Below, piece after piece: positions 1-8,653 of a stretch of DNA of 27,616 nt. The notes under the pieces were generated by a model. The model was not told the DNA's origin, ran no database searches, and saw only the letters and a program-made list of their open reading frames with translations. Numbering within the stretch: position 1 is the stretch's first letter; every line of letters starts with the position of its first letter. A program made the position numbers and the translations under genes. The stretch comes from CAZKUN01 sp964555935. Lineage in GTDB: Bacteria; Armatimonadota; Zipacnadia; Zipacnadales; VGFC01. The stretch is taken from assembly GCA_964555935.1 (NCBI GenBank), contig CAZKUN010000111.1, positions 1 through 27,616 of the forward strand, in the 5' to 3' direction.

Positions 1-42
1 TCGTGGAAACTCGTTGAGTTTCCCTGCTAAAGCAGCTCCTAC
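1..42. repeat. REP right half-site, cut by window edge
   Basis: This is the right end of a REPIN whose left end lies outside the window. The terminal GCTCCTAC (35-42) is the reverse complement of the GTAGGAGC end seen in all family-1 REPs here. It carries the internal palindrome GGAAACTC-GTT-GAGTTTCC at 5-23. The next 35 bp form an imperfect inverted linker leading to the left half-site at 78. Confidence 0.85.
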
Positions 43-77
43 ACGGCGGCTTTGGCTCACGGATACAAGACCGTCGT

Positions 78-248
78 GTAGGAGCGGGTTCAGCCGCGAC
101 AGATCCACCCCGGATGAGCACTCCCAAGCCCGCAAGCGGCAACCGGCCACGGTCGTAGCCCGGGCGCCAAGAGCAGCACCGGGAGCAAGTCACCAAGTCT
201 GGCGCGTCGTGGAAACTCGTTGAGTTTCCCTGCTAAAGCAGCTCCTAC
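78..248. repeat. Family-1 REPIN (171 bp)
   Basis: The left half begins GTAGGAGCGGGTTCAGCC and the right half ends AGCAGCTCCTAC, its near inverse. The roughly 120-bp loop shares words with the other REPINs (GGATGAGCAC, GGGAGCAAGTCAC). The right half carries the small palindrome GGAAACTC-GTT-GAGTTTCC at 211-229, as at 5-23. Together with 1-42 this fills most of the 330 bp before the first gene; no gene is seen there. Confidence 0.88.
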
Positions 249-330
249 ACGGCGGCTTTGGGTTACGGCCGTGGCAGGATCAACGCCCGTTCGGCGCGAA
301 TCTCATATTGTACCGACGTGAGGAGGGGCT

Positions 331-1464
331 ATGAAGCGGCTCAGGCGACTGGCGGGTGTCGTGGCATGCGCGCTGATGGCCATCGCGGGCGTGGGTCAGG
401 ACGCCGCCGAGACCGATGTGAGCGACGTGATGCCCGAGCTGCTTGAGGCTCTGCAGCGCGGGCTGTATGACGACGTGATCTCGGAGGCCACGAAGCACAT
501 CACCAAAGCGGAGAAAGCCGGCGAGCCGGTCAGCCCGCAGTTCCTGTACGCGCGCGGGTATGCCGCGAGCCGCATCGCGTGGTATGGGGTCACCGAGGCG
601 GACATGGCGAAGATCGGAGACTTCGCCCCCGGGCCCGGATGGAAGCCGGCCTCCGAGTGGGTCGCCAAGGTCCGCCTGCTGAAGGAACTCGCACCCCCGA
701 ACGTGCACGAGATCGACGACGGCAAGGACGTCATCTTCCGCGTCTACTACGAGGAAGAGAGCGAGTGGGCCGACACGGTGATCTACACGCTGCCCGAAGC
801 GTATCGGGCCGTCTGCGAGCTGTATGGCGCGACGTTGGCCGAGACGACGGTCTTCATGTTTGGGGATGGCGCGCGCTTCAATGAGTTTTACCAGGCCGAG
901 AACGACGGCGCGGTGCCAACCTCGTGGGGCTGGGCCGCGGGGGGCAACGGGCTGCTCTATTTCTGCGAGCGCGACGCCGACGGCTCGCGCCTGGCCGAGC
1001 CGGGCTCGGAGTACTTCCGTGGCGCGGTCGCGCACGAGTTCAGCCACTGCATGCTGGCTCGATACATGGGCGCCGTTCGCCTGCCTCTGTGGCTCAACGA
1101 GGGATTGGCCATGTGGTGTGGCGGGCTATTGGCCCCCGACGATTTCGCCCAAAACGATGTCAGAATCGCCCAGGTGCTTGCCCAGGAGAGGGAGTTGTCG
1201 GCGCCCGAGCTTGTGACGCACGATGAATTCTACGCCGAGGATCAGGCCAGCACGGCGTACGTGCAAGGCTTTGCGATGACGCGGTATCTCGAGAGCGAAA
1301 TCGGCATGCAGGGGATTCTGCAGCTTCTGACCCTCGCCCGCGAGAAGGGCGACTTCGATGAGGCGTTCAGCGAGGGTCTCGGGGTCGATTACTACACCTT
1401 CTACCGAATGTGGCTCGACGCGAGCGTTGGGATGGTGGAGACCGGCGGGTTCAACACTAGGTAG
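331..1464 (+). CDS. Secreted gluzincin metallopeptidase (peptidase MA-like)
   Basis: A 377-residue protein with a basic, hydrophobic N-terminus (about residues 1-22) that looks like a signal peptide, so it probably acts outside the cytoplasm. The motif HEFSH at 235-239 fits HExxH. It is followed by WLNEGLAMW, with E257 as the likely third zinc ligand. HExxH followed about 18 residues later by an NEG glutamate is typical of the peptidase MA / DUF1570-like gluzincin families found in large-genome environmental bacteria. The N-terminal 100 residues are helical and could be TPR-like; the substrate cannot be read from sequence. The ATG start is preceded directly by GAGGAGGGG. The last bases overlap the end of the convergent kinase gene by 8 bp. 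Confidence 0.85.
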   Translation: MKRLRRLAGVVACALMAIAGVGQDAAETDVSDVMPELLEALQRGLYDDVISEATKHITKAEKAGEPVSPQFLYARGYAASRIAWYGVTEADMAKIGDFAPGPGWKPASEWVAKVRLLKELAPPNVHEIDDGKDVIFRVYYEEESEWADTVIYTLPEAYRAVCELYGATLAETTVFMFGDGARFNEFYQAENDGAVPTSWGWAAGGNGLLYFCERDADGSRLAEPGSEYFRGAVAHEFSHCMLARYMGAVRLPLWLNEGLAMWCGGLLAPDDFAQNDVRIAQVLAQERELSAPELVTHDEFYAEDQASTAYVQGFAMTRYLESEIGMQGILQLLTLAREKGDFDEAFSEGLGVDYYTFYRMWLDASVGMVETGGFNTR

Positions 1465-4400
1465 ACTCCTCAAGCAACCCTCGCACCTTCCGCGCCAGTT
1501 CCGCGCCGGTGAAGGGCTTCTGCAGGAACGGCGCGTCCGCGTCCAACTCCCCGCGTTTGGCGATTTCCTCCGGCGTGTATCCCGACGTGTACAGTACTCG
1601 GAGATCCGCGCGCTTGCGGGCCAGCGTCTGGTAGAGCGCCATGCCGGTGCTCTCAGGCATTACCACGTCGGTGAGCAGCAAGCTGATGTCAGCCTGCCGC
1701 TTGTCGAAAAGAGCCTCCGCCTCGCTGGGCGAGCTGGCGACCAGCACCTCGTACCCTCGCGAGGTGAGAATGCGCCGGATGATCGGCTGGATTTCCACAT
1801 CGTCCTCAACGAACAGGATGGTCCCGCGGCCGGGGCCTCCGGGATCGACATCTTCCTCGACCTCCGGGTCGGCGCCATCCGAGCGCGCCAGGTAGACTCT
1901 GAAGACCGATCCCTCGCCGAGGGCGCTCTCCACCTCGACATGCCCCCCGTGTTGCTCGACGATCCCATAGACCATGGCGAGGCCCAGGCCCGTTCCGCTG
2001 CCGATCTCTTTGGTGGTGAAGAACGGCTCGAAGATGCGCGAGGAGGTGTCCTCGTCCATTCCCTGGCCCGTGTCTCGCACGCTGATCAGGACATATTCGC
2101 CGGGGCCGACGTCGGGTGACAGCTCGCGGTCGACAACCGCGTTGGTCGCTGAGATCGTCAGCCGGCCGCCCTCGGGCATCGCGTCGCGCGCGTTTACGGC
2201 GAGGTTGATGACCACCTGCTCGATCTGCGCGGGATCGGCACGGCACGTTCCGAGCGTCGCGTCGGGCTTGAACTCGAGCTGAATGTCCTCGCCGACGAGG
2301 CGCCCGAGCATCTTCAACAGGTTCTCGATGAGCATGTTGACCTGGAGCGTCGTCGGTTCCATGGTCTGGCGACGGCTGAACGCGAGAAGCTGTCGCGTCA
2401 GTGACGACGCGCGGTCGGCCAGTCCGCGGACGTGGGTGAGGTCCTCATGGGCCGTGGAATCGGGCGCCAGATTAGCCAGCACGAAGTCGGTGTACCCGCT
2501 GATGCCGGTGAGGATGTTGTTGAAGTCATGGGCCACGCCGCCGGCGAGTTGTCCAACAGCCTCCATCTTCGCGGCTTGGGCGAGTTGTTGCTCGAGCTTC
2601 TTGCGCTCGCTGACGTCGCGCGCCACGGCGACGATATAGTCGCGGGCATCAGACGTGATGTGCCGAAGGCTGACCTCAACGGGGAGCGTCGACCCGTCCT
2701 TGCGCCGATACACCGTCTCGCGAACAATGCCAGACGAGTCCTTCAGGATCTCCACGCCGCCTTGCCACGAGAAGTCGACTTCCACGGTTGCGTCGAGATC
2801 CAGCAGCTCCATCTCGAGCAACTCCTCGCGCGAGTAGCCAAACGCCATTGACGCCCGATCGTTGCAGTCGAGCAAGACGCCTGATGGCGCGTCGACGATG
2901 AACACGGCGTCAAACGACTGGTTGACCAGCTCTCGGAACAGCCGCGCATCCTCTTCGGCCGCGCGCTGCTCGGTGACGTCAGTTCCGACTGCCGTCATGC
3001 CGACGTACTCGCCGTCCTCGCTGAGAATCGGCTTGTTCCTCCATGCGACCAAGACACGCTTGCCGTCCTTCGTGATGTTCTCGTTCTCGTTGGTGCCGTA
3101 TTCCTCAGGATTGGCGAGGGCGTCGTCGACCATCTCCCGCAAGTCGCGCCCGGAGCTGTCGATCTCGGGCGCGATGCTCCCGACGACGTGGCGACCGAGG
3201 ATCTCATCCTCCGAGTAGCCAAAGAACTGCTGGGCGAACTCGTTGAAGAACGTGATTCGGCCCTCCGGGTCGAGCCGCAAGATGATGCTGTTGGCGTTCT
3301 CGACCAACTCGCGGTATTTCCGCTCGCTCTCCTCGACGGCGGCCTCCTGGGCCTTCCGCTCGGTGATGTCCATCGCGATGCCCACAAGGCCGGCGACGTT
3401 TCCGTCGACATTGCGGAAGGGCGCCTTGTGGATCACCATGTCCAAGCTCGTCCCATCCGCGGCCAGGACGCGCGTTTCGTAGACTTCCGTCGAGGGTCCC
3501 CCAAACACGCGATCGTCGGCCTCATCATGGCCGATCGTGTTCTTATCGGGCGTCACCTCCGCCGCTGTCCGCCCCTCGATGTCTTCCTTCGATCGGCCCA
3601 TGATTTCTTGGAACGCGCGATTGGAGCCCAGGTAGCGGCGCTCGGCGTCCTTGTAGAAGACGGGCGTGGGGATCGCGTCGACGATCTGCTGCTCGAGGTG
3701 CAGCCCCTCCTGCACGGCGCGGTCGCCCTGCACTCTCCCGATTGCGGCGCTGATTGTCGCCGCCGCCGTGCCCAGAAGCTGCATCTGCTGATGGGACCAT
3801 TCTCGGGCGGAGTCTTCGGTGGAGAAGGCCAACACCCCATGCCACTGCTGACCAACGTGTAGTGGCAGCATCGCGAGGGTCCCGGTCCCAGGCTCCATCT
3901 CCGCATCGCCCGCCATCGCGCGGACTTCGGGGGCCGGGCCGTGAACGGGCTCGCCAAACGAGAGTGCCCTCGCCCAGTGCTCGTATTGGGGATCCCAAGG
4001 CACGTTCGTCACGTCATCTTCGCCCAGTTTCGACGAGATTCCCTCCGCCATGGCCTCATAGCGGAGACTCGCTCTCAGCACTCCGTCGGCAGCCAGGTGG
4101 TTCTCGAAGAGGTGGCAACGATCCACGTCGGTGACCTCGCGCAGTCGCTCGAGCGCGATGGGCAACGCCGCGTCAAGATCCTGCGCGCTCAGCAGGTCGG
4201 CCGAGATCTCGGCGAGACACTTGAGGTACCGCTCGCGCTCTCTGCCGGAGTCCTCGGCCTTCGCTCGCTCGATGATCGGCCCGAGCAGCGACGCGTATAC
4301 CGACACGAGTTCCTGGAGCGTCTCGTCCAACTCGCAGCCGGTGATGGCGCAGTCGTTGTAGATGGCCCCCAGCGCGCCGCTCGGCGCCCACACGGGCGTC

Positions 4401-5422
4401 ATCACGTACCACACGCCTTGAGGCTGGTCGCTGCCGACCTCGACCCCCTCGTCATCCTGCCGGATCTTCCGGATCCATCGCGGGCCGTCGGGCGGCGTCG
4501 GCGGCAGACCATCGGGCCAGAAGAGATCGTACGACCCGCCAACATGGCTCTCAGACACCACCTTACCCTCGACGGTGGTGCCATACGTGCCCCGGACATC
4601 GTCACCGTCGCGGATGTAGATCGACATCCGCTCGACACCCAGCTTCTCCCGTCCCAATTCGACCGCGCGACGGTAGAGCGTATCCGCGTCGGGGCTAGCG
4701 AGCAGTTCATCAGCGACATCGAGGATGTTGCGAAGACCATCGACCAGCCGCGCGCGATTCTGCGTGGCTTCGGCCTGACGGACCATCTCGCCCAGCTGTC
4801 GGTCGATGCGGGAGCTGGTCGTGGTGTGGCCCAGGAACTCATCCGGGGGAATGTAGCCGGGGTTCTCGTAAACGTCCGGGCCGATGGCGATCTTGGGGTG
4901 AGTGCAGATCCCGTCGGTGAGAGTGGTCGGGTCCAATTCCTCGCGATCGTGCATGCACAGCGCCGTGCACGGAATGCCTGCCATGACCTCGTTCACGCGC
5001 GACTCATACTCGCTGAAATCGTCCATTCCCGGCAGCTTGGAGTGATCCCGCGACCGCTCGCCGGCGATCCGCAGACCCGCGTGTCCATCCTCCACCGCCT
5101 GCCCCGTCGCCTCGCGCAATAGCCCCAGCGACCGCTCCGGGTCGAAGTGGCCGCCCTCAATGTATGTCTGGTCCGCGGTGAGAATCAGTAGTTGGCCGAG
5201 GTCAACGGCGGCATCTACGGCCACGTCCCGCGACCGCAGCTCGTCAGGAGCGCTGTCAGAGTCATCGGTGACGACAACAATGACCCTCTCGTTGCGCGCC
5301 AGCCCCGCCTGCGCGAAGGCCGCGACGGCCGCCCAATACTCGTCGCCGGACGAGTAGATGCGGCAGACGTGATCGCCCGGATTCAGATCCTGAAGACCCG
5401 TCGTTCTATACGAGTAGGCCAT
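1457..5422 (-). CDS. Hybrid sensor histidine kinase: MEDS, GAF x2, PAS x3, HisKA, HATPase, REC
   Basis: A 1321-residue cytoplasmic-looking kinase with no clear membrane segment. Domains in order: MEDS-type sensor (about 10-185, beginning LNPGDHVCRIYSS); two GAF-like domains (about 225-390 and 395-565); three PAS domains (about 575-690, 700-820, 830-940); HisKA with phospho-acceptor H965 in VAHDFNNIL; HATPase with N-box around N1077 and DTGQGM at about 1117-1122; C-terminal receiver with D1252 in LLTDVVMP and a late KPF lysine. MEDS domains are known from DcmR and related regulators and are thought to bind hydrocarbon-derived ligands. The layout suggests integration of several signals, with phosphate passed to the internal receiver. 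No separate response regulator or output gene is adjacent. The ATG start has only a weak upstream AGGTAG. It is convergent with the peptidase gene, with the stops overlapping. Confidence 0.93.
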   Translation of the reverse strand: MAYSYRTTGLQDLNPGDHVCRIYSSGDEYWAAVAAFAQAGLARNERVIVVVTDDSDSAPDELRSRDVAVDAAVDLGQLLILTADQTYIEGGHFDPERSLGLLREATGQAVEDGHAGLRIAGERSRDHSKLPGMDDFSEYESRVNEVMAGIPCTALCMHDREELDPTTLTDGICTHPKIAIGPDVYENPGYIPPDEFLGHTTTSSRIDRQLGEMVRQAEATQNRARLVDGLRNILDVADELLASPDADTLYRRAVELGREKLGVERMSIYIRDGDDVRGTYGTTVEGKVVSESHVGGSYDLFWPDGLPPTPPDGPRWIRKIRQDDEGVEVGSDQPQGVWYVMTPVWAPSGALGAIYNDCAITGCELDETLQELVSVYASLLGPIIERAKAEDSGRERERYLKCLAEISADLLSAQDLDAALPIALERLREVTDVDRCHLFENHLAADGVLRASLRYEAMAEGISSKLGEDDVTNVPWDPQYEHWARALSFGEPVHGPAPEVRAMAGDAEMEPGTGTLAMLPLHVGQQWHGVLAFSTEDSAREWSHQQMQLLGTAAATISAAIGRVQGDRAVQEGLHLEQQIVDAIPTPVFYKDAERRYLGSNRAFQEIMGRSKEDIEGRTAAEVTPDKNTIGHDEADDRVFGGPSTEVYETRVLAADGTSLDMVIHKAPFRNVDGNVAGLVGIAMDITERKAQEAAVEESERKYRELVENANSIILRLDPEGRITFFNEFAQQFFGYSEDEILGRHVVGSIAPEIDSSGRDLREMVDDALANPEEYGTNENENITKDGKRVLVAWRNKPILSEDGEYVGMTAVGTDVTEQRAAEEDARLFRELVNQSFDAVFIVDAPSGVLLDCNDRASMAFGYSREELLEMELLDLDATVEVDFSWQGGVEILKDSSGIVRETVYRRKDGSTLPVEVSLRHITSDARDYIVAVARDVSERKKLEQQLAQAAKMEAVGQLAGGVAHDFNNILTGISGYTDFVLANLAPDSTAHEDLTHVRGLADRASSLTRQLLAFSRRQTMEPTTLQVNMLIENLLKMLGRLVGEDIQLEFKPDATLGTCRADPAQIEQVVINLAVNARDAMPEGGRLTISATNAVVDRELSPDVGPGEYVLISVRDTGQGMDEDTSSRIFEPFFTTKEIGSGTGLGLAMVYGIVEQHGGHVEVESALGEGSVFRVYLARSDGADPEVEEDVDPGGPGRGTILFVEDDVEIQPIIRRILTSRGYEVLVASSPSEAEALFDKRQADISLLLTDVVMPESTGMALYQTLARKRADLRVLYTSGYTPEEIAKRGELDADAPFLQKPFTGAELARKVRGLLEEST

Positions 5423-5653
5423 AGGCTACCTGAGGACTCCATGCGACTTCGGGTTTTGGTGGCCGAGGGTGGGCAGACAAGGGGCGACTCATCTTGCTGC
5501 TGTTCCTCGAGCGGCAGGCACTTCGGCGGCGAGTGCCGAATTGACCTTACCCCACGCCCCGCGTGACGATGGGGCCGGGCTCAATAACACAGCCAGTACC
5601 TGAGTTCGCGGTCCGTCGCCGTTTTCCTGGCTCGGACCTCAAGGAGACGTCAA

Positions 5654-6514
5654 ATGAAGATGCTTCCGATCGCGCTCGGGCTGTCGTGCGTCTGCGCCAC
5701 GAGCCAAGCGGACCCGCTCATCGCCAAGCTCTCGGGCGTTGTTCGCGACCCGTCAGAGATCAGCTACCAGAGCGTCGTCATCGAACTCCCGTGGGACGGC
5801 GCGGGATCAGTGACCATGCGTTTTCCCGAGACGCTCCGGTGCAACCTCGGGTTGCTCTTCATCGATCACGTCCGGAGCGATATGCCACCCGTCACGCGCG
5901 TCGAGCGGTTGCCTGACTGGGTCATCGATGAGGACACGGGCGCGGCCAGTTACGAGATCGAGCTGCCGAACGACATCGCCTTCGGCGGCATCGTCACCCC
6001 CGTCGATGGGCGGGTGGACTTCGAGTTCTGGGTGAGAAACGACACGGACGCGGCGATCACCAACCTCCACACCCAGTTCTGCCTGGTGCAGACGCGTTCG
6101 CCAATGTTCAGCGAGGGCAGTCTCAAACGCACGTACATTCACCACGAGGGGGATTGGCTAGCGCTGGCCGACACGACGCACGAGGTCCTGAATCCCGATC
6201 GCGGCGGCCCGTGGATCATCACCGGCGTCGGCGAGGATGGCCCGAAGGCGCACTCGAAGCTCGAGGGGTGCTGGTATGTCTGTCCCGAGCGGGCGGACAC
6301 GGGGCTCATCGCCACCACCAGCGCGGATGGCGACAAGGTCATCGCGCTCGCGTTCGACGGCGGGCGCTCGCTGATGAGCAACGGGTGGATCCCCTGCCTG
6401 CACAACGATCCGCCCTGGCCGAGGGAATGCCCGGCCGGCGAGACGGTCAGCGTGAAGGGCCGGCTGCATCTGCTCGAGGGCGGGCTTGAGGCGTTGGATG
6501 AGATGTTGCCGTAG
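5654..6514 (+). CDS. Secreted protein of unknown function
   Basis: A 286-residue protein that I do not recognise. Residues 1-19 (MKMLPIALGLSCVCATSQA) form a typical cleavable signal peptide. The remainder is beta-rich with repeated W, G and P, and has cysteine pairs (CWYVC near 210, a CLHN...C region near 255) that could form disulfides in the periplasm. No catalytic motif is evident. The ATG is preceded by AAGGAGA seven bases upstream. It stands alone on this strand, divergent from the kinase across about 230 bp, and ends 17 bp before a family-2 hairpin repeat that could terminate it. An accessory, substrate-binding or structural role is possible but not shown. Confidence 0.8.
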   Translation: MKMLPIALGLSCVCATSQADPLIAKLSGVVRDPSEISYQSVVIELPWDGAGSVTMRFPETLRCNLGLLFIDHVRSDMPPVTRVERLPDWVIDEDTGAASYEIELPNDIAFGGIVTPVDGRVDFEFWVRNDTDAAITNLHTQFCLVQTRSPMFSEGSLKRTYIHHEGDWLALADTTHEVLNPDRGGPWIITGVGEDGPKAHSKLEGCWYVCPERADTGLIATTSADGDKVIALAFDGGRSLMSNGWIPCLHNDPPWPRECPAGETVSVKGRLHLLEGGLEALDEMLP

Positions 6515-6530
6515 GCCCTTCGGTTCTTGC

Positions 6531-6628
6531 CGTCCGTGCCTGCGGGTCTCCTGACCCGCGCCGTCACCGACGCGCTGCCCGGACAGCAGAGAGAACGAAG
6601 CGGGTCAGGAGACCCGCAGGCACGGACG
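6531..6628. repeat. Family-2 REPIN between convergent genes
   Basis: An inverted pair of GTGCCTGCGGGTCTCCTGAC-type half-sites. Each half can itself fold (GCGGGTC-TCCT-GACCCGC), and the two halves are reverse complements over about 28 bp. A second copy of the family lies at 26434-26511. It sits exactly between the ends of two convergent genes (stops at 6514 and 6649), where it could also act as a bidirectional terminator, although it lacks a T-run. Confidence 0.85.
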
Positions 6629-6648
6629 ACGCATCTCTCACCGAGAAT

Positions 6649-7737
6649 TTACTCCGCCGGGACCATCTCGATCTCATCGACCCAGAGGGTGCCCCGACCG
6701 ACCTGCGCGACGCCAAGTCGCAGCCCACACGGGATGGGCGTGTTCTCGTCCGGCGTGTATCGGAGCACGTACTCCGTCCACTCGCCATCCCTCACGAAGA
6801 CCTGTCCGGCGAGGCCCGGTGTTCGGCCGTCGCGCCCGAAGGCCGCCATGTTGACGCGACCGGCTTGGCCCTCTGATTTCGCCCAGAACCGCAGGTCGTA
6901 TTCAACGCCCTCCTCGGGGAAGAGCAGTTGACCGACTCGGACGTGGTGCTGGTCGTCTCCCGTGTAGGAAACACGGATGCAGCGCTCGCCCTCGTATGAA
7001 TCGGTGTCCCAGGCGACCTCCGATTCCATCACGTGCAGCGACGCGCCGGTTGGGCCAAATCGGCCGCTGCCGCCCTCGATGGCCTGGGTGATGAGCCACC
7101 CGAAGGCCTCCCCCTCGTACCCGGACTCGAACCCGCCGTTGGTGATCAGAGACGCGTCACCGACCTGGCTGAGCGCGCCGTAGTCGATCTCGTCAGCGGG
7201 CCCAAACTCCACGTCATCGATCCAGTACGTGCCATCGCGATCGAGCGCCTCATTCCACGTCCCGCCGGCGAAGATGATCTCAACTTGCTCGACATCGGAG
7301 GGGAAGATGTAGTCGCGGAAGTAGCCCGCCCAGTCGGTGGCTCCGTCACACGTCTCCCACAGCGCTCGGCCGCGGGTCATGCGACGTCCCGGCTCGATGG
7401 GGTAGACGCGCCACAAGGGGCCGACGTGAGCGGCCTCGCTCTTGTGGAAGAAGTGGAGACGGTACGTCACGCCCGGCTCGACGGCCATGCGGGGCGGGTG
7501 GACCATCTGGGTCTCCGGCGAGACCGGCGCGTCAAGACGCAGGCTCGCGCGCCCGTTGTAGACGGTGTCGGTATCAATCGTGACGGCGCCCCTCGACGCG
7601 CGCCAGTCGCCCTCGCCCTCCTCGAAGCCGCCGTTGATGATCAGATTCTCAGCGCAGAGAATCTCGTCCTGGCCGTCGAGCCCGACTTGGCCGAGCGCCG
7701 CCGGCGCGGCCAGCAAGCACATCGCTATGAGTTTCAT
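6649..7737 (-). CDS. Secreted protein with two tandem CBM-like jelly-roll domains
   Basis: A 362-residue protein. The chosen ATG at 7737 gives a clean signal peptide (MKLIAMCLLAAPAALG) and follows AGGAGGGGG at five bases; an in-frame extension upstream by 8 residues lacks both. Two halves each open with a NGGFE signature (NLIINGGFEE near 31, SLITNGGFES near 198) and end in a WIDDVEF / WVDEIEM strand. This is the pattern of CBM4/9/22-type carbohydrate-binding modules with a galactose-binding-like fold. No catalytic domain is attached, so it is probably a secreted or surface glycan-binding protein. It may work with the secreted TIM-barrel protein at 9434-11329, but they are not in one operon. 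Confidence 0.85.
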   Translation of the reverse strand: MKLIAMCLLAAPAALGQVGLDGQDEILCAENLIINGGFEEGEGDWRASRGAVTIDTDTVYNGRASLRLDAPVSPETQMVHPPRMAVEPGVTYRLHFFHKSEAAHVGPLWRVYPIEPGRRMTRGRALWETCDGATDWAGYFRDYIFPSDVEQVEIIFAGGTWNEALDRDGTYWIDDVEFGPADEIDYGALSQVGDASLITNGGFESGYEGEAFGWLITQAIEGGSGRFGPTGASLHVMESEVAWDTDSYEGERCIRVSYTGDDQHHVRVGQLLFPEEGVEYDLRFWAKSEGQAGRVNMAAFGRDGRTPGLAGQVFVRDGEWTEYVLRYTPDENTPIPCGLRLGVAQVGRGTLWVDEIEMVPAE

Positions 7738-7836
7738 GGGGCCCCCTCCTACACGCCTCATACGCCCTAGACAACGCCAAGGTACGGCCGGGCGTCTCCG
7801 CGTGGGGCGAGCCAGGGGATGCTCGCCGAGCCGTCT

Positions 7837-7943
7837 GTAGGAGCGGGTTCAGCCGCGACTCGCCAGACTTCGTGACTTGCGCCCGGCGCTGCTCTTGGCG
7901 TACTCATCCGGGCAGAATCTGTCGCGGCTAAACCCGCTCCTAC
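7837..7943. repeat. Family-1 REPIN, downstream flank of RAYT
   Basis: The left half starts GTAGGAGCGGGTTCAGCC; the right half ends GGCTAAACCCGCTCCTAC, its inverse with two changes. The 107-bp unit has a shorter loop than the other copies. It lies 22 bp beyond the 3' end of the transposase gene. Confidence 0.9.
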
Positions 7944-7965
7944 AAACGGAAGGCTTGCGAAACGG

Positions 7966-8436
7966 TCATTCATCGAACTGGCGGGAGTGCGTCCACGGGT
8001 ACGCATCTACGGTGTCGGCGAGCCCACGTCTGACGGGGTTGTCGAGGAGATACCAATGCTGCGCGCGCGCCTCATCTTCGGATCGGAGCAGTCGGTCGTA
8101 GTAGGCGCGTTGCCAGAGCACGCCCTCGCGGGACAGCGTCTCGTTGGCTCTGCGCGGCGCGCGACCCTTGAACCGCATCATCACTCCTCCCAAGTCCGCT
8201 CCGTCGCGAAGCGCGAACAACAGATGACAGTGGTCGGGCATAACGACGATGCAATACAGATCGATGAAGCCCTCCGTCTCGATCTCCTGGGCTACGGCAA
8301 TGATCTCCTTGCCGACGCGTCTCAAGTCGAAACCCGCGGCCCGGGTGGTGATCGCATACCACTCGCCAGCCACCGATTCGCGTCCCGCCCTCAGAGAGCG
8401 ATGCCCTGGCGCATCCCCACGCGCATCCTCAGCCAT
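7966..8436 (-). CDS. REP-associated tyrosine transposase (RAYT, Y1_Tnp / TnpA-REP family)
   Basis: A 156-residue single-domain HUH nuclease. Diagnostic features are the metal-binding motif MPDHCHLL with H69 and H71, the family signature WQRAYYDRLLRSEDE at 109-123, and YLLDNPVRRGL, in which Y129 aligns with the catalytic tyrosine of E. coli TnpA-REP (YafM) four residues before the NP pair. Such enzymes cut single-stranded DNA at REP hairpins and are thought to have spread and maintained REP/REPIN repeats. Length is normal for the compact form and no motif is lost, so it may be active. The gene is bracketed on both sides by complete REPINs (7837-7943 and 8464-8612), the usual RAYT arrangement. 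The ATG start has no strong ribosome-binding site, which fits low expression. Confidence 0.95.
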   Translation of the reverse strand: MAEDARGDAPGHRSLRAGRESVAGEWYAITTRAAGFDLRRVGKEIIAVAQEIETEGFIDLYCIVVMPDHCHLLFALRDGADLGGVMMRFKGRAPRRANETLSREGVLWQRAYYDRLLRSEDEARAQHWYLLDNPVRRGLADTVDAYPWTHSRQFDE

Positions 8437-8463
8437 GTCATTCTGCCTTTCGTCGAGCCGTCT

Positions 8464-8612
8464 GTAGGAGCGGGTTCAGCCGCGACAGATTCATCCTCGA
8501 TAAGCACTCCCAGAGCCGCACGTGGCGACCGGCCACGGCCGAGGGCTGCCGCCGGGAGCGACATTGGCGCAAGTCATCAGCTCTGGCGTGTCGCGGCTGA
8601 ACCCGCTCCTAC
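8464..8612. repeat. Family-1 REPIN, upstream flank of RAYT
   Basis: A 149-bp unit with near-perfect inverted ends (GTAGGAGCGGGTTCAGCC and its reverse complement ending CGCTCCTAC). It sits 28 bp upstream of the transposase start codon, so it is in the position of the RAYT promoter/leader. Its loop matches those of 78-248 and 9256-9407 in several words. Confidence 0.92.
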
Positions 8613-8653
8613 ACGGAGGCTCCTCCTCACGGCCGCGAGCCACGGATCGCCAG

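Noticed and set aside
3941..5122. A 393-codon plus-strand frame antisense to the kinase
   Set aside because: The kinase reading has recognisable MEDS and GAF sequence throughout this interval.
5423..5653. A promoter or riboswitch between the kinase and the secreted protein
   Set aside because: A TTGACC is present, but no matching -10 at proper spacing and no conserved RNA fold could be recognised.
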